This document shows, piece by piece, positions 26,242 to 35,391 of a stretch of 64,000 nucleotides of DNA. Source of the DNA: Oxalobacteraceae bacterium UBA4003 (lineage in GTDB: Bacteria; Pseudomonadota; Gammaproteobacteria; Burkholderiales; Burkholderiaceae_D); contig DGBN01000016.1 of the NCBI GenBank assembly GCA_002384815.1, forward strand, positions 27,999-91,998. Reading direction: 5' to 3'. Positions within the stretch are counted from its first letter, which is position 1. The number at the start of each line of letters is the position of its first letter. Made by a program: the position numbers and the translations under genes. Below the pieces are notes generated by a model. That model saw nothing but the letters and a program-made list of their open reading frames with translations, ran no database searches and was not told the DNA's origin.

Positions 26242-26484
26242 ATGTCGGATATCGAACAACGCGTTAAGAAAATCGTCGCTGAACAACTGGGCGTCGCCGA
26301 AGCAGACATCAAAATCGAATCGTCGTTTGTTGACGATCTGGGTGCTGATTCGCTCGACACCGTTGAACTCGTGATGGCACTCGAAGACGAATTCGAAATG
26401 GAAATCCCTGACGAACAAGCTGAGAAAATCACCACTGTGCAGCAGGCGATCGATTACGCCAAGGCACACGTAAAAGCAGCCTAA
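26242..26484 (+). CDS. acpP: Acyl carrier protein
   Basis: An 80-residue acidic carrier of growing acyl chains. The phosphopantetheine is attached to the Ser in DDLGADSLDTVELVMALE. A GGAG lies seven bases before the ATG. The gap of 126 bases after fabG contains a TAAAAT -10-like box at 26199-26204, so acpP probably also has its own promoter, as in other bacteria where it is made in excess. The enzyme that modifies it, AcpS, is encoded at 39.5 kb. Confidence 0.98.
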   Translation: MSDIEQRVKKIVAEQLGVAEADIKIESSFVDDLGADSLDTVELVMALEDEFEMEIPDEQAEKITTVQQAIDYAKAHVKAA

Positions 26485-26513
26485 GTTTTGTTGAACGACT
26501 CCAGGAGAATTAC

Positions 26514-27755
26514 TTGAGCCGCTCTAGTAAACGTCGTGTCGTGGTCACTGGTCTAGGTTGTGTTTCTCCCGTTGGCAACAATGTTGCTGATGCATGGAAT
26601 GCCATCCTTGCAGGACAATCCGGTATTGCTACCATCACCAAGTTTGATGCAACTCCCTTCAGCACGCACTTTGCTGGAGAGGTAAAAAACTTCAATATCG
26701 AGGACTACATTCCCGGTAAGGAAGCGCGTCACATGGATACATTCATCCATTACGGCGTGGCAGCAGGTATGCAGGCCTGGCAGGATTGCGGATTGGTCGT
26801 GACAGAGGAAAACGCCGAGCGTATCGGCGTCATCGTCGGTTCCGGTATCGGCGGCTTGCCGCTGATCGAGAACACGCATGCCGAGCTGGTCAGTCGTGGT
26901 CCGCGTCGTATCAGTCCGTTCTTTGTGCCGGCGTCGATTATCAACATGATTTCCGGCCATCTTTCGATCATCTATGGTTTGAAGGGTCCGAATATCGCTG
27001 TGGTAACCGCTTGCACCACCGGTTTGCATTCGATCGGCTCTGCCGGTCGCATGATCGAATACGGCGATGCGGACGTGATGATTGCCGGCGGTGCGGAGTC
27101 GACCATTTCGCCATTGGGTCTGGGTGGTTTCGCTTCAGCCCGTGCGCTGTCTTCGCGTAATGATGATCCGGCGACGGCTTCGCGTCCATGGGACAAGGAT
27201 CGTGATGGTTTCGTGCTGGGCGAAGGCGCTGGTGTCATGGTGCTGGAAGAGTACGAACACGCCAAGGCGCGTGGTGCGAAAATCTATGCGGAGCTGGTTG
27301 GCTTCGGCATGAGTGGCGATGCCTACCATATCACTGCGCCGAATATGGATGGTCCACGTCGCAGTATGGTCAACGCCTTGAGGGATGCGGAAATCGCAGC
27401 CGATCAGGTGCAGTACCTGAATGCGCATGGCACATCGACCCCGTTGGGTGACAAAAATGAAACGGATGCAGTGAAAGCCGCATTTGGTGCGCATGCGAAA
27501 AAACTGACCGTCAATTCGACAAAATCGATGACAGGTCATTTGCTTGGCGGTGCAGGTGGACTGGAGTCGGTATTCACCGTGCTGGCTCTGCATCATCAGA
27601 TTTCGCCGCCGACCATCAATATCTTCAATCAGGATCCGGAATGTGATCTCGATTACTGTGCCAATACGGCGCGTGAGATACCAATACAGTACGCCATGAA
27701 AAACAACTTCGGTTTTGGCGGTACGAACGGTACCCTGATTTTTGGTAAAGCCTGA
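26514..27755 (+). CDS. fabF: 3-oxoacyl-ACP synthase II (FabF)
   Basis: A 413-residue elongating condensing enzyme. It has the catalytic Cys in AVVTACTTGLHSIGSAG, the first His in YLNAHGTSTPLGD, the second in STKSMTGHLLGGAGG, and FGFGGTNGTLIF at the end. It starts at a TTG (26514) with AGGAG six bases upstream; this start gives the family N-terminus RRVVVTGLGCVSPVGN after six residues. It closes the fatty-acid operon and is followed directly by a strong terminator. Confidence 0.97.
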   Translation: MSRSSKRRVVVTGLGCVSPVGNNVADAWNAILAGQSGIATITKFDATPFSTHFAGEVKNFNIEDYIPGKEARHMDTFIHYGVAAGMQAWQDCGLVVTEENAERIGVIVGSGIGGLPLIENTHAELVSRGPRRISPFFVPASIINMISGHLSIIYGLKGPNIAVVTACTTGLHSIGSAGRMIEYGDADVMIAGGAESTISPLGLGGFASARALSSRNDDPATASRPWDKDRDGFVLGEGAGVMVLEEYEHAKARGAKIYAELVGFGMSGDAYHITAPNMDGPRRSMVNALRDAEIAADQVQYLNAHGTSTPLGDKNETDAVKAAFGAHAKKLTVNSTKSMTGHLLGGAGGLESVFTVLALHHQISPPTINIFNQDPECDLDYCANTAREIPIQYAMKNNFGFGGTNGTLIFGKA

Positions 27756-27757
27756 TA

Positions 27758-27794
27758 AAAATCCGGTCACCTTTCTAGGCTGACCGGATTTTTT
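27758..27794 (+). terminator. Terminator after fabF
   Basis: A 12-bp arm AAAATCCGGTCA (27758-27769) pairs with TGACCGGATTTT, and the T-run continues to 27794. It separates the fatty-acid cluster from the rpoE region. Confidence 0.9.
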
Positions 27795-27807
27795 ACTTCA
27801 ATCACAT

Positions 27808-28311
27808 ATGTCTATCGCGGTCTCTGCCGTGGTGCAGCCATCCAGACGATTGTTTTTTCTGGTTGGTGGAATGCTTGTGATACTGTTTTTTACTGCCGTT
27901 CTCATTGCTTCCGGCCGCATGGGGACTCTGTCGATTGCAGCAAGAATCGTATTTGTTGTGATGTGTATTGCGGTGGCATTGCATGTATTTTTTCGCACCA
28001 TGTGGCGCCGGAAAATACATGTCATCCACATTTCAGCCACAGGTCAGATTCGTGTGGCGCAGCGACAAAAGAATGAGCCGTCTAAGGGCGATAGTGCGGA
28101 AGAATGTGAGGTGGTGCATTTACTGCCGGCATCCACATTATGGTCAGGTTTGTTACTCTTGCATTTGCAGAATGACCAGCAGCAAACTGTTGTCGTGACG
28201 ATTTTGCCAGACTCGGTTTCTCCTGCCAGTTTCAAGGCAGTGCTGCTTGCTTGTCGCTGGATAGTGTTACGTCGTGCAGACACCGAAATTCAGCGCCAGG
28301 CCGGGGATTAA
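27808..28311 (+). CDS. Small membrane protein, YgfX-like layout
   Basis: A 167-residue protein with two membrane helices (about residues 14-35 and 42-62) and then a basic, soluble beta-rich domain (KIHVIHISATGQIRVAQ, STLWSGLLLLHL, ILPDSVSPASFKAVLLACRW). This plan recalls YgfX/CptA-type proteins, whose function is debated. Betaproteobacteria often carry such a gene between fabF and rpoE. The start ATG at 27808 has no clear ribosome site and follows the fabF terminator by only 13 bases. Confidence 0.65.
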   Translation: MSIAVSAVVQPSRRLFFLVGGMLVILFFTAVLIASGRMGTLSIAARIVFVVMCIAVALHVFFRTMWRRKIHVIHISATGQIRVAQRQKNEPSKGDSAEECEVVHLLPASTLWSGLLLLHLQNDQQQTVVVTILPDSVSPASFKAVLLACRWIVLRRADTEIQRQAGD

Positions 28312-28393
28312 TTCTGGAATTTTTGAACCAATCGCGTTTCGCTCAGTCAATAGTGCGAACCGCGTGCGTGTTGCAGAATAACAAGGGAATGGA

Positions 28394-28996
28394 TTGACGA
28401 CAGAACGCGATATTGATCAGCTCCTTGTCGAGCGTGTACAGCGTGGCGACAAAAAAGCTTTCGAGCTGCTAGTGATCAAATACCAACGAAAACTGATGCG
28501 ACTGGTCTCGCGGCTTGTGCGCGACCAGGCTGAGGCTGAGGATGTGGTGCAGGAAGCCTTTATCAAGGCATATCGTGCGCTGCCGCAGTTTCGCGGCGAT
28601 TCAGCGTTTTATACTTGGCTTTATCGCATCGGTATCAACACGGCAAAAAATTATTTGGTTACTCAGGGGCGTCGTGCACCGACATCGACTGAAGCTGATA
28701 TCGAAGAAGCCGAAACTTTTGACGATGGCGAGCACCTAAGAGATATCAATACACCAGAATCGCTATTGGCTACCAAGCAAATCGCGCAAACGTTGAATCT
28801 TGCGATGGAAGAGTTGCCAGAGGAGTTGCGTATGGCAATTACCTTGCGAGAGATCGAGGGCTTGAGTTACGACGAGATTGCGGAATCGATGGGTTGCCCT
28901 ATCGGTACAGTGCGTAGCCGGATTTTCCGGGCACGCGAGGCAATCTCGGAGAAATTAAGGCCGTTGCTGGATACGGCGCTCGACAAACGTTGGTGA
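28394..28996 (+). CDS. rpoE: RNA polymerase sigma factor RpoE (AlgU type)
   Basis: A 200-residue extracytoplasmic-function sigma factor for envelope stress. Region 2 is visible (DQAEAEDVVQEAFIKAYRAL, DSAFYTWLYRIGINTAKNYL), as is region 4 (LREIEGLSYDEIAESMGCPI, GTVRSRIFRAREAI). It starts at TTG (28394) with AAGGGA upstream. Region 1 of the protein is short, as in the family. It is followed by its anti-sigma factor, the RseB sensor and a DegP-type protease, which together form one regulatory loop. Confidence 0.96.
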   Translation: MTTERDIDQLLVERVQRGDKKAFELLVIKYQRKLMRLVSRLVRDQAEAEDVVQEAFIKAYRALPQFRGDSAFYTWLYRIGINTAKNYLVTQGRRAPTSTEADIEEAETFDDGEHLRDINTPESLLATKQIAQTLNLAMEELPEELRMAITLREIEGLSYDEIAESMGCPIGTVRSRIFRAREAISEKLRPLLDTALDKRW

Positions 28997-29056
28997 AAAA
29001 TAAATAAACGCTTTTGCTGTAAGTACAGGGGTAGCCTTAATTTTTTCGAGGTAGCG

Positions 29057-29632
29057 ATGAATACGACGAATATGACGCGTGAACAGATTTCCGCTTTTGC
29101 TGATAACGAATTGTCCGATGGGCATCTCGATGTCACCTTGGCTGCGTTGCGTCAGCAGGAAGGACGTGAGGCATGGAATCTTTATCATCAGATTGGCGAT
29201 GCCCTGCGCTCCGACGATTTGAACCTGCAGCCTGATACTGTTTTCACTGCACGGATATTTGCCAGTCTTGAGGCAGAGCCGACGATCATGGTGCCGGCGG
29301 GAAAACGCGTCGGCGGCGGCCGGGGAAATGCACTGAAACGTTTCGCCATGCCAGGCATGGCGGTTGCTGCCGTTGCGGTTGCTGCATTTCTGACCGTGCC
29401 GCAAATGATGCCGCAGAACGCGCCGCTTGTTGCAGTCCATCCTGCATCTGCACCTGTCGTACTGGCTGCAGGCGAACCGGAAACGGTGACGGTCACCAGT
29501 CAGGAAGGCGATGTGTTGCGCGATCCGCGCATCGACGAATACCTGTTTGCGCACCAGCGTTTCTCACCTTCCGTGTACAGCACTGCGCAATATGCACGCT
29601 CAGCTACGTTCGCTGTTGACTCCGAAAAGTAA
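29057..29632 (+). CDS. rseA: Anti-sigma-E factor RseA-like
   Basis: A 191-residue inner-membrane anti-sigma factor. The cytoplasmic N-terminus (REQISAFADNELSDGHLDVT, WNLYHQIGDALRS) binds the sigma factor, and one membrane helix lies around residues 98-115 (GMAVAAVAVAAFLTV). The periplasmic tail is short and Ala/Pro-rich. Envelope stress leads to its cleavage in other bacteria. The ATG has GAGG eight bases upstream. Confidence 0.9.
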   Translation: MNTTNMTREQISAFADNELSDGHLDVTLAALRQQEGREAWNLYHQIGDALRSDDLNLQPDTVFTARIFASLEAEPTIMVPAGKRVGGGRGNALKRFAMPGMAVAAVAVAAFLTVPQMMPQNAPLVAVHPASAPVVLAAGEPETVTVTSQEGDVLRDPRIDEYLFAHQRFSPSVYSTAQYARSATFAVDSEK

Positions 29633-29637
29633 TTGAC

Positions 29638-30654
29638 ATGCAGCAGACATTAGGAATTTTCCGGCTGGTCGTTCTTTTTTCCAGCCTTCTTGCGTTTACT
29701 TCACACGCACAGAATCTTGAGCCATCCGGCGAACAGCAAGATACGCACGCTTGGTTGAAGAAGATTCAATCTTCAGCGCAGAAATTGAGTTATTCGGGCA
29801 CTTTTGTGTACCAGCAGGGAAATCATGTTCGTACTTCCCGCATCACCCATATCCTGAATGGTAAAAACGAGATCGAGAAACTTGAAATTCTCGATGGCAA
29901 ACCACGTGAATACATACGCAACAATGAAGAAGTTACCTGCTATGTTCCGGAGAGCAAATCGATACAGGTAGAAAAACGGGTGACGCCGGATGTGTTTCCC
30001 GCAATCCTGGGGGCAAGTCCAGGTGATCTGGCAGAACACTACACACTGAAAAAAGGCGAGACTGGCCGCGTTGCCGGTTTCGATTGTCAGTCCATCATTC
30101 TGGAGCCGAAAGACAAGCTCCGCTATGGTTACAAGCTGTGGTCGGAAAAGTCGACAGGGCTGTTGCTCAAGGCGCAAACCATCAACGAGAAAAACGATGT
30201 GGTCGAACAGATCGCCTTCACGCAATTGGTTATCGGCCACATCGATCCCAATCGCGTGAAGCCCAGCTTCAAGAATACGCAAGGCTGGCGGGTTGAAAAC
30301 ACTGTGATGAGCGATACCAAGCTATCGGGCTGGTCAGCGAAAAACATGCCTGCAGGTTTCAAGAAGATTCGTGAAATGAAACGCCTGATTACCGATACGC
30401 CGGCAAATGCAACGGCTGAAAGTGCGGCACCGACGCAGCGTGAAGTTTCGCAGATAGTTTACTCGGATGGCCTGGCTGCAATCTCTGTCTTTATTGAGTC
30501 CGCATCGCAAAGCCGTACCGAAGGTTCGATGCAGCAAGGTGCAATGAATATCGTCGGTAAACGTCAGGGTGAACATTGGTTGACAGTGGTAGGGGAAGTT
30601 CCTGCTGAGGCCATCAAACAGGTGGCCAATTCGATAGAATTCAAATCCGAATAA
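29638..30654 (+). CDS. rseB: Periplasmic sigma-E regulator RseB/MucB
   Basis: A 338-residue periplasmic protein that binds RseA and shields it until mislocalised lipoproteins or LPS are sensed. It has a signal peptide of about 24 residues (cleavage near SHAQ). The lipoprotein-like fold opens with QSSAQKLSYSGTFVYQQG and HVRTSRITHI, and the smaller C-terminal domain ends VPAEAIKQVANSIEF. It lies five bases after rseA. Confidence 0.93.
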   Translation: MQQTLGIFRLVVLFSSLLAFTSHAQNLEPSGEQQDTHAWLKKIQSSAQKLSYSGTFVYQQGNHVRTSRITHILNGKNEIEKLEILDGKPREYIRNNEEVTCYVPESKSIQVEKRVTPDVFPAILGASPGDLAEHYTLKKGETGRVAGFDCQSIILEPKDKLRYGYKLWSEKSTGLLLKAQTINEKNDVVEQIAFTQLVIGHIDPNRVKPSFKNTQGWRVENTVMSDTKLSGWSAKNMPAGFKKIREMKRLITDTPANATAESAAPTQREVSQIVYSDGLAAISVFIESASQSRTEGSMQQGAMNIVGKRQGEHWLTVVGEVPAEAIKQVANSIEFKSE

Positions 30655-30673
30655 TCAAAGCTTTTTTGAGTGT

Positions 30674-32155
30674 GTGAAAACGATGCTCCCAGTTCAGAAA
30701 AAACTCTCCGTTATTTTGCTTGGTGTCGCAAGTGCCTTTTTTATCCCGGTCGCCACTGGTTTGGCGCCCTCGGCGATGGCGGCGTCTGTTGCCGGGTTAC
30801 CTGATTTCACCGATCTGGTTGAAAAAACCGGCGCTGCAGTCGTCAATATCCGCACGACCGAAAAAGCCAGAGTCAGCCAGGGTAATGCGACCAGTGAAGA
30901 TGAAGAGATGCAGGAATTCTTCCGCCGCTTCTTTGGGGTACCGATTCCCCCGCGTCAGCAGCAACCAGCACCACGTGGTCGCAATAAACCAGATGCAGAG
31001 GCCGAAGAAGAGGTGCCGCGTGGGGTCGGTTCCGGTTTCATTGTTTCGGCTGATGGTTATGTGATGACGAACGCACACGTGGTTGATGGTGCGGATGAAG
31101 TCTATGTCACCCTGACCGACAAGCGCGAATTCAAGGCGAAGATTATCGGTGCCGATAAACGCACCGATGTCGCATTGGTCAAAATAGATGGCACCAATCT
31201 GCCGCGTCTGACGGTGGGTGACTCGAATAAAATCCGGGTTGGCGAATGGGTGATCGCTATCGGTTCGCCGTTCGGACTCGACAATACGGTGACGGCAGGG
31301 ATTGTGTCGGCCAAGGCGCGCGATACCGGCGAATATCTGCCGTTGATCCAGACCGACGTTGCGGTCAATCCGGGTAACTCCGGCGGCCCGTTGATCAATA
31401 TGCGCGGCGAAGTCATCGGTATCAATTCGCAAATCTACAGCCGTTCCGGTGGCTACATGGGTATTTCATTTGCGGTACCTATGGATGAGGCGATGCGGGT
31501 CTCGGATCAGTTGCGCGCCAGCGGCAAAGTGACACGCGGCCGCATCGGCGTACAGATTGGCGAGGTGACGAAGGACGTTGCCGAGTCGCTGGGTCTGACG
31601 CGTGCGCAAGGTGCGCTGGTGCAGCGTGTGGAAGCGGGTGGGCCGGCAGAAAAAGCCGGAGTGGAAGCCGGCGACGTGATTCTGAAATTCAACGGTGCAG
31701 CGGTTGAACGTTCCAGCGACTTGCCACGTGTGGTTGGCAGTACCAAGCCGGGTACGCGTTCCACCTTGACGGTCTGGCGCAAAGGCGCGATGCGTGATCT
31801 GAATGTGACGATTACTGAACTTGAGCCCGAGAAGAGCGTAAAACAGGATGTGAAAAAAGCCAAGCCGGAGCAGGTGGCAAATACGCTAGGTTTGATCGTC
31901 AGTGACCTTACGGCAGAACAAATGAAGGACTTGAAAATCGATGGCGGTGTATTGGTTGAGTCCGCGGAAAATTCTTCTGCACGTGCAGGCTTGCGTGCCG
32001 GCGACATTCTGTTGCGTTTGAATAATACGGATATCAAGGATGCACGTCAGTTCAATGCACTGGTGGACAAACTGGATACCAGGAAAACCACCTTGCTGCT
32101 GGTGCGCCGTGGCGACTCCTCGCAGTTTGTAACCGTCAAGCCGCACGCCCAGTAA
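30674..32155 (+). CDS. mucD: Periplasmic serine protease, DegP/MucD family
   Basis: A 493-residue Do-type protease/chaperone. It has a signal peptide (cleavage near PSAMAA) and a trypsin-like domain with His in MTNAHVVDGADEVYV, Asp in KRTDVALVKID and Ser in AVNPGNSGGPLINMRGEVIG. Two PDZ domains follow (about 275-365 and 390-485). A loop near residues 75-110 is Glu/Pro/Gln-rich, as in MucD. The start may be the GTG at 30674 or the ATG at 30683; the GTG sits closer to a GAG. As last gene of the rpoE operon it clears the damage that triggers the response. Confidence 0.94.
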   Translation: MKTMLPVQKKLSVILLGVASAFFIPVATGLAPSAMAASVAGLPDFTDLVEKTGAAVVNIRTTEKARVSQGNATSEDEEMQEFFRRFFGVPIPPRQQQPAPRGRNKPDAEAEEEVPRGVGSGFIVSADGYVMTNAHVVDGADEVYVTLTDKREFKAKIIGADKRTDVALVKIDGTNLPRLTVGDSNKIRVGEWVIAIGSPFGLDNTVTAGIVSAKARDTGEYLPLIQTDVAVNPGNSGGPLINMRGEVIGINSQIYSRSGGYMGISFAVPMDEAMRVSDQLRASGKVTRGRIGVQIGEVTKDVAESLGLTRAQGALVQRVEAGGPAEKAGVEAGDVILKFNGAAVERSSDLPRVVGSTKPGTRSTLTVWRKGAMRDLNVTITELEPEKSVKQDVKKAKPEQVANTLGLIVSDLTAEQMKDLKIDGGVLVESAENSSARAGLRAGDILLRLNNTDIKDARQFNALVDKLDTRKTTLLLVRRGDSSQFVTVKPHAQ

Positions 32156-32169
32156 GCGTGCTTTCAGAG

Positions 32170-32208
32170 AAAAGGCTGCCTGCTGAAAAGCTTGCAGCCT
32201 TTTCTTTT
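32170..32208 (+). terminator. Terminator after mucD
   Basis: AAAAGGCTGC (32170-32179) pairs with GCAGCCTTTT (32194-32203), followed by CTTTT. It lies 15 bases after the protease stop and just ahead of the small glutaredoxin-like gene. Confidence 0.75.
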
Positions 32209-32222
32209 GATGGAATTCGACC

Positions 32223-32504
32223 TTGATAAAATTTACTCTTTATGCGCGCAGTTATTGCCATTTATGCGATGACATGCTGGCGAGCTTGCATGAGCTCAAC
32301 ATCATCGAACCGTATGTTGTGTCTGTCGTCGATGTGGATGCGGATGCGTTGTTGCTTGCCCAATACGATGAACTGGTACCGGTACTTGTCGCCAGCAAGC
32401 GCGCTCAGTCTGTGCGGCAACTGTGCCATTATTTTCTCGATGAAGCGGCGGTACGGGCATTTGTAGCCGATGCCGGCTCGGATGCGGGCAGGGAAGCGCC
32501 ATAG
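32223..32504 (+). CDS. Glutaredoxin-like family protein (DUF836)
   Basis: A 93-residue thioredoxin-fold protein. The redox pair is in LYARSYCHLCDDMLASL (C-x-x-C), followed by VVSVVDVDAD and the cis-Pro region LVPVLVASKR. Such genes commonly sit just upstream of lepA in betaproteobacteria. The start codon is TTG at 32223. It starts 14 bases after the mucD terminator stem, so it needs read-through or its own promoter. Confidence 0.83.
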   Translation: MIKFTLYARSYCHLCDDMLASLHELNIIEPYVVSVVDVDADALLLAQYDELVPVLVASKRAQSVRQLCHYFLDEAAVRAFVADAGSDAGREAP

Positions 32505-32601
32505 AGGAAATTTTGCCTTGCCGGCTCGCAAGCCCTGAATTTACGGGATTTCACCCTTGAAATACGGTAAAATGCTGGCGCCGTCATCCCTCTGTAACAA
32601 G

Positions 32602-32643
32602 GCGCTCGCTTGGGGAAATATCCCAGCACTGAGCGCTTTTTTT
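32602..32643 (+). terminator. Terminator-like hairpin in the lepA leader
   Basis: The outer stem GCGCTC (32602-32607) and GAGCGC (32631-32636) encloses a small GGG/CCC stem and is followed by seven T (32637-32643). The lepA ATG is only 17 bases further. It may terminate the upstream gene, or act as an attenuator if the lepA promoter lies upstream of it, where a TAAAAT box is seen at about 32569-32574. Confidence 0.65.
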
Positions 32644-32659
32644 GTGTGCAACCTGGTTA

Positions 32660-34453
32660 ATGAACAACATCCGCAATTTTTCCATCATCGCCCATATCGA
32701 CCACGGTAAATCGACGCTTGCCGACCGTATCATTCAATTATGCGGCGGCCTGTCCGATCGTGAAATGGAGGCGCAGGTCCTTGATTCGATGGATCTCGAA
32801 CGCGAGCGTGGCATCACAATCAAGGCGCAGACTGCTGCGCTGTCGTACAAGGCACGCGATGGCAAAGTCTACAACCTGAATCTGATCGATACGCCGGGCC
32901 ACGTCGATTTCAGCTATGAAGTCAGTCGTTCGCTGTCCGCTTGTGAAGGCGCATTGCTAGTGGTCGATGCATCGCAGGGTGTCGAAGCGCAAACGGTTGC
33001 AAACTGCTATATGGCGCTGGATCTGGGTGTTGAAGTGGTGCCGGTACTTAACAAGATCGATTTGCCGAATGCCGACCCGCCCGCTGCCATGGCCGAAATC
33101 GAAGATGTGATCGGCATCGATGCGACCGATGCCGTGCAATGTTCGGCCAAAACCGGCCTGGGTGTGGCCGATGTGCTCGAGTCTCTGATCGCCAAGGTGC
33201 CACCACCCAAGGGTGATCCGGACGCGCCGTTGCAAGCGCTGATCGTGGACTCATGGTTCGATAACTATGTCGGCGTGGTGATGCTGGTACGCGTCGTCAA
33301 CGGCACCTTGAAACCGAAAGAAAAAATTCTGCTGATGGCGAGCGGCTCGGTCAATCTGGTCGAAAACATCGGCATCTTTGCACCGCGCTCGGTATCGCTG
33401 CCGACACTGTCGGCAGGTCAGGTGGGCTTTATCATCGCCGGCATCAAGGAACTGAAAGCAGCCAAGGTTGGCGACACTGTGACATTGGCCAGCCGTCCGT
33501 CCGCAGAAGCTTTGCCTGGTTTCAAGGAAGTACAGCCACAAGTGTTCGCCGGCCTGTTCCCGGTTGAGGCCAATCAGTACGACGCATTGCGTGATTCTCT
33601 GGAAAAGCTGAAGCTCAATGATGCGGCTCTGATGTACGAACCGGAAGTCTCGCAAGCGCTGGGCTTCGGTTTCCGCTGCGGCTTCCTCGGTTTGTTGCAC
33701 ATGGAAATCGTGCAAGAACGTCTAGAGCGCGAATTCGACATGGACCTGATCACGACGGCACCTACCGTTGTGTATGAAGTCATCATGGGTGACGGTAGTC
33801 TGGTCAAGGTAGATAACCCGTCCAAGATGCCTGAGCCTTCCAAGATTGAAGAAATACGCGAGCCCATCGTCAGCGTCAATCTGTACATGCCGCAGGAATA
33901 TGTAGGCTCTGTTATCACTCTGTGTATCGCCAAGCGCGGTGTGCAGATGGATATGAGCTACCACGGTCGCCAGGTGAAACTGGTGTATGAAATGCCGATG
34001 GCCGAGATTGTGCTTGATTTCTTTGATAGATTGAAGTCGACGTCGCGGGGTTATGCGTCGATGGATTACGAGTTCAAGGAGTATCGAGCTTCCGATGTGG
34101 TCAAGGTCGACATGCTGATCAACAGCGAAAAAGTCGATGCGCTCGCGATCATCGTGCATCGCTCGAACAGCCAGTATCGCGGACGCCAGGTGGCGGCCAA
34201 GATGCGTGAACTGATTCCGCGCCAGATGTTCGATGTGGCGATCCAGGCCACTATCGGCGCCAACATCATCTCGCGTGAAAACGTGAAAGCCTTACGCAAG
34301 AACGTGCTGGCGAAATGTTATGGCGGCGATATCAGCCGCAAGAAAAAGTTGCTGGAAAAACAAAAAGCCGGGAAGAAACGCATGAAACAGGTGGGCTCGG
34401 TCGAGATCCCGCAGGAAGCGTTTTTGGCAATTCTACAAGTGGACGATAAATGA
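32660..34453 (+). CDS. lepA: Elongation factor 4 (LepA)
   Basis: A 597-residue ribosome-associated GTPase that acts on stalled or mistranslocated ribosomes. Visible are the G1 motif AHIDHGKSTLADRI, switch II DTPGHVDFSYEV, NKIDLPNADP, EF-G-like domains III and V, and the LepA-specific C-terminal domain (NVLAKCYGGDISRKKKLLEK). The start at 32660 gives the family N-terminus MNNIRNFSIIAHIDHGKS. Its TGA overlaps the lepB start (ATGA). Confidence 0.97.
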   Translation: MNNIRNFSIIAHIDHGKSTLADRIIQLCGGLSDREMEAQVLDSMDLERERGITIKAQTAALSYKARDGKVYNLNLIDTPGHVDFSYEVSRSLSACEGALLVVDASQGVEAQTVANCYMALDLGVEVVPVLNKIDLPNADPPAAMAEIEDVIGIDATDAVQCSAKTGLGVADVLESLIAKVPPPKGDPDAPLQALIVDSWFDNYVGVVMLVRVVNGTLKPKEKILLMASGSVNLVENIGIFAPRSVSLPTLSAGQVGFIIAGIKELKAAKVGDTVTLASRPSAEALPGFKEVQPQVFAGLFPVEANQYDALRDSLEKLKLNDAALMYEPEVSQALGFGFRCGFLGLLHMEIVQERLEREFDMDLITTAPTVVYEVIMGDGSLVKVDNPSKMPEPSKIEEIREPIVSVNLYMPQEYVGSVITLCIAKRGVQMDMSYHGRQVKLVYEMPMAEIVLDFFDRLKSTSRGYASMDYEFKEYRASDVVKVDMLINSEKVDALAIIVHRSNSQYRGRQVAAKMRELIPRQMFDVAIQATIGANIISRENVKALRKNVLAKCYGGDISRKKKLLEKQKAGKKRMKQVGSVEIPQEAFLAILQVDDK

Positions 34454-35373
34454 CATTGCAAGACCTGTTGGGCAATTTCTCACTGATCCTTTTCGTACTG
34501 ACGATAGGGACAGGCATCGTCTGGGTGCTTGATGTCTTTTATCTGGCGAAAAAACGTCGTGCAAAAGCAGATGCGGTACTGGCCGAATTCGACGCACGCA
34601 ATGCCAAGCTGGCAGGCGAGGGCATCAAGCCGGACAACAATGGCCGCGCCGCGCTGCAAGCCAGCCTGATGCGTCAACCGACATGGATAGAATATTCGGG
34701 CAGTTTTTTCCCTGTGATTGCACTGGTTTTCGGTCTGCGCTCCTTCCTGTACGAACCGTTCAAGATTCCATCGACGTCCATGGTGCCGACGCTACAGGTT
34801 GGTGACCTGATTCTGGTCAATAAATATACCTATGGCATACGCCTGCCCATCATCAACAAGAAAATCATCGAAGTCGGCGATCCACAGCGCGGCGACGTGA
34901 TGGTGTTCAAATATCCGGAAAACATGACGCTGGACTATATCAAGCGTGTGGTTGGTGTGCCAGGTGATACCGTTACGTACCGTAACAAGCGATTAATTGT
35001 TAATGGAAAGCAAGTTTCTTACAAGCCATTGCCGGATTATCTGGATGAAGAGACACTGAGCTATTCCAAGCTGTTGACCGAGAACCTGAATGGTGTGGCG
35101 CATCAAATCCTGAATAATCCGCGTGCTCCGTCCTATGTGTCCAATCCGCACGATTTCCCGAATCGCGATTTGTGTACCTACGATGTCGAAGGATTTACCT
35201 GTAAAGTCCCGGCTGGACAATATTTCATGATGGGCGATAATCGGGATAACAGTCTGGATAGCCGTTACTGGGGCTTCGTGCCGGACAAGAATATTGTCGG
35301 AAAAGCATTTTTTATCTGGTTGAACTTGAATAGTTTCCCGAATAATCTAGATCGTATCGGCAGTTTTCAATAA
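34450..35373 (+). CDS. lepB: Signal peptidase I
   Basis: A 307-residue inner-membrane peptidase removing signal peptides from exported proteins. Two N-terminal membrane helices frame a short cytoplasmic loop. The catalytic Ser is in FKIPSTSMVPTLQVGD, the general-base Lys in LDYIKRVVGVPGD, and the late box MMGDNRDNSLDSRYWGFV is present. It is translationally coupled to lepA, a widespread pairing. Confidence 0.97.
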   Translation: MTLQDLLGNFSLILFVLTIGTGIVWVLDVFYLAKKRRAKADAVLAEFDARNAKLAGEGIKPDNNGRAALQASLMRQPTWIEYSGSFFPVIALVFGLRSFLYEPFKIPSTSMVPTLQVGDLILVNKYTYGIRLPIINKKIIEVGDPQRGDVMVFKYPENMTLDYIKRVVGVPGDTVTYRNKRLIVNGKQVSYKPLPDYLDEETLSYSKLLTENLNGVAHQILNNPRAPSYVSNPHDFPNRDLCTYDVEGFTCKVPAGQYFMMGDNRDNSLDSRYWGFVPDKNIVGKAFFIWLNLNSFPNNLDRIGSFQ

Positions 35374-35391
35374 TCCTTCAGGAGCGCGTAC

